Shown one piece after another: positions 58,653-64,000 of a stretch of 64,000 nucleotides of DNA. A model generated the notes under the pieces. That model made no database searches, was not told the origin of the DNA, and was given only the letters and a program-made list of their open reading frames with translations. Source of the stretch: Roseibium sp. (GTDB lineage Bacteria; Pseudomonadota; Alphaproteobacteria; Rhizobiales; Stappiaceae); contig JAEPNV010000002.1 in NCBI GenBank assembly GCA_017643215.1, positions 124,001-188,000 on the forward strand. Direction: 5' to 3'. Position numbers and translations under genes: made by a program. Each line of letters opens with the position of its first letter. Position 1 is the first letter of the stretch.

Positions 58653-59981
58653 ATGCGTTTGTCCCGATACTTTCTGCCGATCCTGAAAGAAAATCCCAAA
58701 GAGGCGGAAATCGTTTCCCACCGCTTGATGCTGCGTGCCGGCATGATCCGCCAGCAATCTGCCGGTATCTACTCCTGGCTGCCGCTGGGGCTGCGCGTGT
58801 TGCGGAAAATCGAACGTATCGTGGAGGAGGAACAGGCGCGCGCGGGGGCGATCCAGGTCTTGATGCCAACGATCCAGCCGGCAGACCTGTGGCGCGAAAG
58901 CGGCCGCTATGATGCCTACGGCAAGGAAATGCTGCGCATTGCCGACCGGCACGAACGCGACCTGCTATTCGGCCCGACAAACGAGGAGATGATCACCGAC
59001 ATCTTCCGGGCCTATGTCCGGTCCTATAAGGACCTGCCGCTCAACCTCTATCATATCCAATGGAAGTTCCGGGACGAGGTGCGTCCGCGGTTTGGCATCA
59101 TGCGCGGCCGCGAGTTCCTCATGAAGGATGCCTATTCCTTCGACGTCGACAAGGAGGCTGCCCGGCACGCCTATAACCGCATGTTCGTTTCTTACCTTCG
59201 AACATTCACGCGAATGGGTCTGAAGGCCATCCCGATGAAAGCCGAAACGGGCCCAATTGGCGGTGACATGAGCCACGAATTCATCATCCTCGCTTCAACC
59301 GGGGAAAGTGAAGTCTATTGTGACAAGGCTCTGCTTGACCTCGAAACACCGGCGGCGGACACAGATTTCTTTTCCGATCTCACGCCGATCGTCGAGGCAT
59401 GGACGGCGCCTTATGCCGCGACCGACGAAATGCATGATCCGGCCGCCTTCGAGACCCTTGCCGAATCCGCGCGGGTCTCGGCGCGCGGGATCGAAGTGGG
59501 CCATATCTTCTACTTCGGCACAAAGTATTCAGATCCCATGGGCGCGAAGGTGGCGACCGGGGACGGCAACGAAGTTCCGGTCCACATGGGGTCTTACGGG
59601 ATTGGCGTTTCCCGCCTTGTTGGCGCCCTGATCGAGGCCAATCATGATGAGGCGGGAATCATCTGGCCGGCATCGGTCGCGCCGTTTCACGTCGGGCTGG
59701 TCAACCTGAAACCGGGCGACGGCCCAACCGATGCCGCGTCAGAGGATCTATACGGCAAGCTCACCGCGGCCGGTGTGGAGGTCTTGTATGACGACACCGA
59801 CACGCGGGCCGGGGCCAAGTTTGCCACAATGGATCTGATTGGATTGCCGTACCAGGTCGTGGCCGGACCACGCGGCCTGAAAGACGGCGTAGTGGAAGTC
59901 AAGAACCGGGCGAGCGGCGAGAAAGAACTTCTTTCCCCAGATGCTGTCGTCAACAAGCTCGTTCCGGCATTGACGGCTTAG
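58653..59981 (+). CDS. proS: Prolyl-tRNA synthetase, short alphaproteobacterial type
   Basis: Class II synthetase charging tRNA-Pro, 442 residues. It has [35 protein letters not shown], the class II motif 2 region [21 protein letters not shown]-type sequence and motif 3 [16 protein letters not shown]. The roughly 180-residue editing insert of E. coli ProS is absent, as is normal for this clade. GAGAGAA precedes the start. Confidence 0.97.
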   Translation: MRLSRYFLPILKENPKEAEIVSHRLMLRAGMIRQQSAGIYSWLPLGLRVLRKIERIVEEEQARAGAIQVLMPTIQPADLWRESGRYDAYGKEMLRIADRHERDLLFGPTNEEMITDIFRAYVRSYKDLPLNLYHIQWKFRDEVRPRFGIMRGREFLMKDAYSFDVDKEAARHAYNRMFVSYLRTFTRMGLKAIPMKAETGPIGGDMSHEFIILASTGESEVYCDKALLDLETPAADTDFFSDLTPIVEAWTAPYAATDEMHDPAAFETLAESARVSARGIEVGHIFYFGTKYSDPMGAKVATGDGNEVPVHMGSYGIGVSRLVGALIEANHDEAGIIWPASVAPFHVGLVNLKPGDGPTDAASEDLYGKLTAAGVEVLYDDTDTRAGAKFATMDLIGLPYQVVAGPRGLKDGVVEVKNRASGEKELLSPDAVVNKLVPALTA

Positions 59982-60013
59982 GGTCAGGAGCGCTTAAAAA
60001 ATTGGAACGGGAC

Positions 60014-61312
60014 ATGAGCGTGGCGGACGCGGCGGTGGACACTGGGATTGAGGAACACAAGACGCGGCCGTTTGCCCCGTTTGAGTGGATGATCGCGGGC
60101 CGTTATCTGCGCTCCCGGCGCAGGGAAACCTTCATATCCGTCATCGCCGGGTTCTCCTTCGCGGGCATCATGCTGGGCGTTGCAACGCTGATCATCGTCA
60201 TGGCGGTGATGAACGGCTTTCGCAGCGAACTCCTGGGCAAGATCCTCGGGATCAACGGACACATGCTCGTCCAGCCGGTCGATTCTGCGCTGACCGACTA
60301 CAATGCCGTCGCCAGCCGCCTGGAAGGTGTTGCGGATGTGATCAGCGCCATCCCGTTCGTGGAAGGTCAGGCACTTGTCTCCGGTCCGGCGGGCAATCTG
60401 GGCGGTCTTGTGCGCGGCCTTTACGAGAGCGATCTTCGCCGGATCCCGCTCGTTGCCAACAACATCCGCGCCGGGGCGCTTGACGGCTTTGACGATGGCG
60501 GCGGCATTGCCATCGGCTCGCGCATGGCGCAGCGGCTTGGCGTCACGCTCGGCGACAATGTGACGATCATCTCGCCGCGTGGCAACGTCACGCCGATCGG
60601 TGTCACGCCCCGGGTGAAAGCCTATCCGGTTTCGGCGATTTTCGAGATCGGCATGAGCGAATATGACAGTACCTTCCTGTTCATGCCGCTGACGGAGGCG
60701 CAGGGCTATTTCAACATGGACGGGCGCGCGACCGGCATCGAGCTCTATGTCACCGATCCGGACGCGGTCGGGGCGATGAAGACGGCCGTGGAGGACGGCG
60801 CCGGCCGGCCGGCCTTCGTCACCGACTGGCGCCAGCGCAATGTCACGTTCTTTTCCGCCCTCGAGGTGGAGCGCAATGTGATGTTCATCATCTTGACCCT
60901 GATTGTGCTTGTGGCCGCGCTCAATATCATCTCTGGACTGATCATGCTGGTGAAGGACAAGGGGCGTGACATCGCGATCCTGCGGACCATGGGCGCGACG
61001 CGCGGCGCGATCATGCGCATTTTCCTGATCACGGGTGCCAGTATCGGATGTGTCGGCACCTTCGCCGGGTTCCTGCTCGGTCTTGTGGTCTGCTGGAACA
61101 TTGAAAGCATCCGCCAGTTTATCTCATGGCTCACGTCGACCCAGCTGTTCGACCCGACGCTGTATTTCCTGTCGCGATTGCCAGCGGAGATCGACAATGG
61201 CGAGACGGTCATGGTGCTGGTGATGGCGTTGATCCTGTCGCTGCTGGCAACGCTTTATCCGGCCTGGCGGGCCGCGCGCCTCGATCCGGTGGAAGCGCTG
61301 AGGTACGAGTGA
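60014..61312 (+). CDS. lolC: Lipoprotein-releasing system permease LolC/E
   Basis: Inner-membrane FtsX-like permease of the LolCDE complex that extracts outer-membrane lipoproteins; 432 residues. One N-terminal helix ([20 protein letters not shown]) is followed by a periplasmic domain (about 60-265) and three C-terminal helices ([19 protein letters not shown] onward), ending [15 protein letters not shown] single gene serves where E. coli has lolC and lolE. The stop overlaps the lolD start as TGATG. Confidence 0.95.
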   Translation: MSVADAAVDTGIEEHKTRPFAPFEWMIAGRYLRSRRRETFISVIAGFSFAGIMLGVATLIIVMAVMNGFRSELLGKILGINGHMLVQPVDSALTDYNAVASRLEGVADVISAIPFVEGQALVSGPAGNLGGLVRGLYESDLRRIPLVANNIRAGALDGFDDGGGIAIGSRMAQRLGVTLGDNVTIISPRGNVTPIGVTPRVKAYPVSAIFEIGMSEYDSTFLFMPLTEAQGYFNMDGRATGIELYVTDPDAVGAMKTAVEDGAGRPAFVTDWRQRNVTFFSALEVERNVMFIILTLIVLVAALNIISGLIMLVKDKGRDIAILRTMGATRGAIMRIFLITGASIGCVGTFAGFLLGLVVCWNIESIRQFISWLTSTQLFDPTLYFLSRLPAEIDNGETVMVLVMALILSLLATLYPAWRAARLDPVEALRYE

Positions 61313-62043
61313 TGGACGCTCGCGCCAATCCAGGTGCCAACGCGGCTTCCCCACAAGACGGCAGCTCCGTCTTGGCGCTGCGTCGCATCACCCGCAGCTT
61401 CGATGAAGGCGGCCGCGCACTGCATGTGCTGAGCGGCGCGGACCTTGCGCTTGCCGCCGGCGAGATGGTGGCGTTGGTCGCACCGTCTGGAACCGGCAAG
61501 TCGACACTTTTGCACATCGCCGGGCTTTTGGAGCGCCCGGACGGTGGCGAGGTCTATGTCGTCGGGCAAAAATGCTCCGAACTCACTGACGATGAGCGCA
61601 CGGCCATCCGGCGCAACGATGTCGGGTTTGTCTACCAGTTCCATCATCTGCTGCCGGAGTTCACCGCGCTTGAAAACATCATGATGCCGCAGATGATCCG
61701 AGGACTACCCAAAAATGTCGCGGCCGAGCGGGCCAAAGAACTCCTGGAGTATCTGCGCCTTGGAGCCCGGGCCGGGCACCGCCCGTCAGAACTCTCCGGA
61801 GGTGAGCAGCAGCGGGTTGCCGTCGCCCGGGCGGTCGCCAACGCGCCGCGGATCCTGTTGCTGGACGAGCCGACCGGCAATCTCGATCCGAAGACCGCCC
61901 ACTATGTGTTCGAGGCGCTTCAAGCGCTCGTGCGCGCCTCCGGGGTCGGCACTTTGTTTGCCACCCACAACATGGACCTTGCCGCGCGCATGGACCGCGC
62001 CATCACCCTGGAAAACGGCCTCGTCCATCCGCTTGAGACCTGA
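61312..62043 (+). CDS. lolD: Lipoprotein-releasing system ATPase LolD
   Basis: ABC ATPase of 243 residues driving LolC. Walker A reads [11 protein letters not shown], the signature [15 protein letters not shown] and Walker [13 protein letters not shown]. The start is ATG 61312, overlapping the lolC stop by one base; the longer open frame upstream lies inside lolC in another frame. Confidence 0.96.
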   Translation: MDARANPGANAASPQDGSSVLALRRITRSFDEGGRALHVLSGADLALAAGEMVALVAPSGTGKSTLLHIAGLLERPDGGEVYVVGQKCSELTDDERTAIRRNDVGFVYQFHHLLPEFTALENIMMPQMIRGLPKNVAAERAKELLEYLRLGARAGHRPSELSGGEQQRVAVARAVANAPRILLLDEPTGNLDPKTAHYVFEALQALVRASGVGTLFATHNMDLAARMDRAITLENGLVHPLET

Positions 62044-62148
62044 GCGCGCAAGGGCCAGCGGCCAATAAACCGCCGTCTACGTGTCAATACGCATGTCCAA
62101 ATCAGGAACGGCGAAAATCCGCGTTGGATTATTCCAGTTGACACATAT

Positions 62149-62182
62149 GAGAACAAAAAGCGCTTGCAAAGAGAACAAAAAT
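62149..62182. repeat. Direct repeat upstream of the small ORF
   Basis: GAGAACAAAAA occurs at 62149-62159 and again at 62171-62181, 22 bases apart, which is two helical turns. The GAAC cores match half-sites of alphaproteobacterial LexA operators, but those are 11 bases apart, so the identity of any binding protein is open. Confidence 0.5.
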
Positions 62183-62226
62183 ATAACATTGTCAAACAAG
62201 TCTCGATCCGGCGTTGGAGGAGTTAC

Positions 62227-62328
62227 ATGGTGTATCTGGCACGCGACCTTGCGGCGTTTGGCGCCCTTACAAGCTTTTGGGCAACGTTTGCCGTTTGGGG
62301 CGACGTTCTTGTCCGGCTCGGCGGATAA
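62227..62328 (+). CDS. Candidate 33-residue membrane miniprotein
   Basis: Short frame starting ATG 62227 with a very good GGAGGAG ribosome-binding site 6 bases upstream. The product, beginning MVYLARDLAAFGALT and continuing SFWATFAVWGDVLV, is mostly one hydrophobic helix and ends at TAA 62328. I do not recognise the family. It lies between lolD and dnaE with its own AT-rich upstream region. The strong ribosome-binding site and clean helix argue for a real gene; the small size argues for caution. Confidence 0.55.
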   Translation: MVYLARDLAAFGALTSFWATFAVWGDVLVRLGG

Positions 62329-62332
62329 TCAA

Positions 62333-62369
62333 GCCGCGCTTACGCGGCGCGTTGCGGACAGTCCGCAAC
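62333..62369 (+). other. Tandem hairpins before dnaE
   Basis: Two perfect adjacent inverted repeats follow the small ORF: GCCGCG-CTTA-CGCGGC (62333-62348) and GTTGCGGA-CAG-TCCGCAAC (62351-62369). There is no T-run, so they are more likely RNA structure in the dnaE leader or a Rho-dependent stop than an intrinsic terminator. Nothing else was seen between 62370 and 62475. Confidence 0.55.
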
Positions 62370-62475
62370 ACCGTCTTTACTGAAAAACAGCGGGGACAGC
62401 CCCCTGCCTCACTCGACAGCTCGTGGTGGTCAATGTTCACTTGAGCCTGCGAATCGAGATCGGTGAGGGGCACAA

Positions 62476-64000
62476 TATGAGCGTTGAGCGGACCGGCACG
62501 GCCATGGACCATGGCGCGGACGCGCGCCCACTCGGTCCCGGATTTATCCATTTGCGGGTGCATTCAGCCTTGTCCTTGCTGGAAGGCGCGTTGCCGGTCA
62601 AGAAGCTGCTCGACTTGGCCAAGGCCGATGGTCAACCGGCCCTTGCAATCACCGATACGGGCAACTTGTTTGGCGCGCAGGAATTTTCCGCCAAGGCGTG
62701 GGGAGCCGGAATTCAGCCGATCATCGGCTGCCAGCTTGCGATTGATTTCATGGACGGTCTGAGCGGAGAGCGGCGGGACGATCCACCGCTGTCGGACGTC
62801 GTGCTTCTGGCAATGTCGGAAACCGGATACGGCAATCTCCTGGAGTTGTCGTCGCGGGCGTTTTTGGACACTGACACAGGTCTCAAGCCGCATGTTAGCA
62901 GTGACTACCTGCGCGAAAAGGCCGAGGGTCTCATTTTGCTGACCGGCGGCGTGCACGGCCCGGTCGGCAAGGCGCTTTTGGCCGGCAACAAGCCGATTGC
63001 CCGCTCGCGGCTGGAATTCCTGGCGGGCGCCTTTGACGGCCGGTGTTACGTCGAGCTGCAGCGCCACGGCATGGAGGCCGAGCGCCGGACCGAACCGGGT
63101 TTTCTGAATTTGGCGTATGAAACCGGGCTGCCGATCGTTGCGACCAATGAGGCCTTTTTTCCAAATCGCGAGGACTATGAAGCCCATGACGCGCTGATTT
63201 GCATTGCCGAGGGGCGGGTGCTGATTGAGGACGACCGCCGCCGATTAACGCCCGAACACCACTTCAAGTCCCGGGCCGAAATGATCGACCTGTTCCGGGA
63301 TCTGCCGGAAGCGTTGGAGGCGAGCGTTGAGATCGCGCGGCGCTGCGCCTATCGGCCGATGAAGCGCAGCCCGATCCTGCCGCGTTTTGCCGGCGCGGGC
63401 GCGGATGCGGAGGAGGCGGACCGCGCGGAGGCCGAAGAGCTCCGCCGCCAGGCTCAGGAGGGTTTGCGGGCGCGGCTTGACGCGCACGGCCTCGCGCCCG
63501 GCCTTGACGAAAAGGACTACTGGGACCGGCTGGACTATGAGACCGGCGTCATCGAGCGGATGAAGTTTCCCGGCTATTTCCTCATCGTTGCGGACTTCAT
63601 CAAATGGGCCAAAGCGCAGGATATCCCGGTCGGCCCGGGCCGGGGATCGGGCGCGGGTTCTCTGGTGGCCTGGTCATTGACGATCACCGATCTTGATCCG
63701 ATGCGCTTTTCGCTGCTGTTTGAGCGCTTTTTGAACCCGGAACGCGTGTCGATGCCGGACTTTGACATCGATTTCTGCCAGACCCGGCGGGAAGAGGTGA
63801 TCCGCTATGTCCAGGAAAAATACGGCCGGCGTCAGGTCGCCCAGATCATCACCTTCGGGTCGCTCCAGGCCCGGGCCGTCCTGCGCGACGTCGGGCGCGT
63901 CCTGCAAATGCCCTACGGCCAGGTCGACCGTTTGTGCAAGCTCGTGCCGGCCAATCCCGCCAATCCGGTCACGCTCGCCCAGGCGATCGACGATGAACCG
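62476..64000 (+). CDS. dnaE: DNA polymerase III alpha subunit, 3'-truncated
   Basis: Replicative polymerase; the first 508 codons are in the window and the frame runs off the end. The N-terminal PHP domain begins [20 protein letters not shown] and contains [14 protein letters not shown]. The polymerase palm follows with [14 protein letters not shown] and [17 protein letters not shown], where the catalytic aspartates sit. GAGGGG (62464-62469) supports ATG 62476. The lolC-lolD context points to the housekeeping dnaE rather than the error-prone dnaE2/imuC. Confidence 0.96.

Noticed and set aside
62149-62182. A true LexA operator
   Set aside because: The GAAC units are 22 rather than 11 bases apart and the middle unit does not match; kept only as a repeat of unknown function.
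62476-64000. Error-prone DnaE2/ImuC
   Set aside because: No imuA/imuB neighbours; the lolC-lolD context and PHP-domain start fit the replicative dnaE.

Overview
The window is a 64 kb piece of an alphaproteobacterial chromosome, most likely Hyphomicrobiales (Rhizobiales). The evidence is gene order and family subtype: PBP1A next to prfB, glnB-glnA, tig/clpP/clpX/lon/hup, a nuoA-N operon whose NuoE has a long C-terminal extension, and the run nuoN-birA-rnj-mce-DUF1467-proS-lolC-lolD-dnaE. Base composition looks uniformly GC-rich except for an AT-rich patch near 37.2-37.5 kb. Both ends cut through genes: PBP1A lacks its 5' end and dnaE lacks its 3' end.

Region 1 (1-23 kb) is housekeeping: PBP1A; release factor 2 with an intact programmed +1 frameshift site; an M23 endopeptidase; a DUF455 ferritin-like protein; a one-cysteine Bcp peroxiredoxin; a giant AsmA/YhdP-like protein; tyrS; thiE; glnB-glnA behind a candidate sigma-54 promoter; nnrD; tRNA-Leu(TAG); trigger factor; the Clp and Lon proteases; HU; and tRNA-Val(TAC).

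Region 2 (23.2-37.2 kb) is the accessory part and the most interesting. It lies between tRNA-Val and tRNA-Asp(GTC). A DeoR-family regulator is divergent from a tightly overlapping plus-strand operon (BtpA-like TIM barrel, SIS protein, PfkB kinase, COG0402 amidohydrolase, PuuE-like 'deacetylase'). This converges on an eight-gene minus-strand operon (SIS protein, Tat-exported PotD-like binding protein, second SIS protein, PotA-like ATPase, two permeases, a second PuuE-like protein, a hydantoin-racemase-like protein). I recognise no described pathway with this gene set. The parts suggest uptake of a nitrogen-containing sugar conjugate, opening or deamination of a ureide- or purine-like ring by the amidohydrolase and PuuE-like enzymes, and release of the sugar by kinase plus SIS deglycase/isomerase chemistry. 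That model is inference. An AT-rich stretch with one orphan ORF (37.2-38.4 kb) separates the cluster from tRNA-Asp.

Region 3 (39-55 kb) is the complete 14-gene complex I operon. It is interrupted by a GFA-family zinc protein between nuoC and nuoD and by a small two-helix membrane protein between nuoH and nuoI. Region 4 (55-64 kb) holds birA, ribonuclease J, methylmalonyl-CoA epimerase, a DUF1467 membrane protein, prolyl-tRNA synthetase, the LolC/LolD lipoprotein exporter, a 33-residue candidate membrane miniprotein with a strong ribosome-binding site, and the start of DNA polymerase III alpha.
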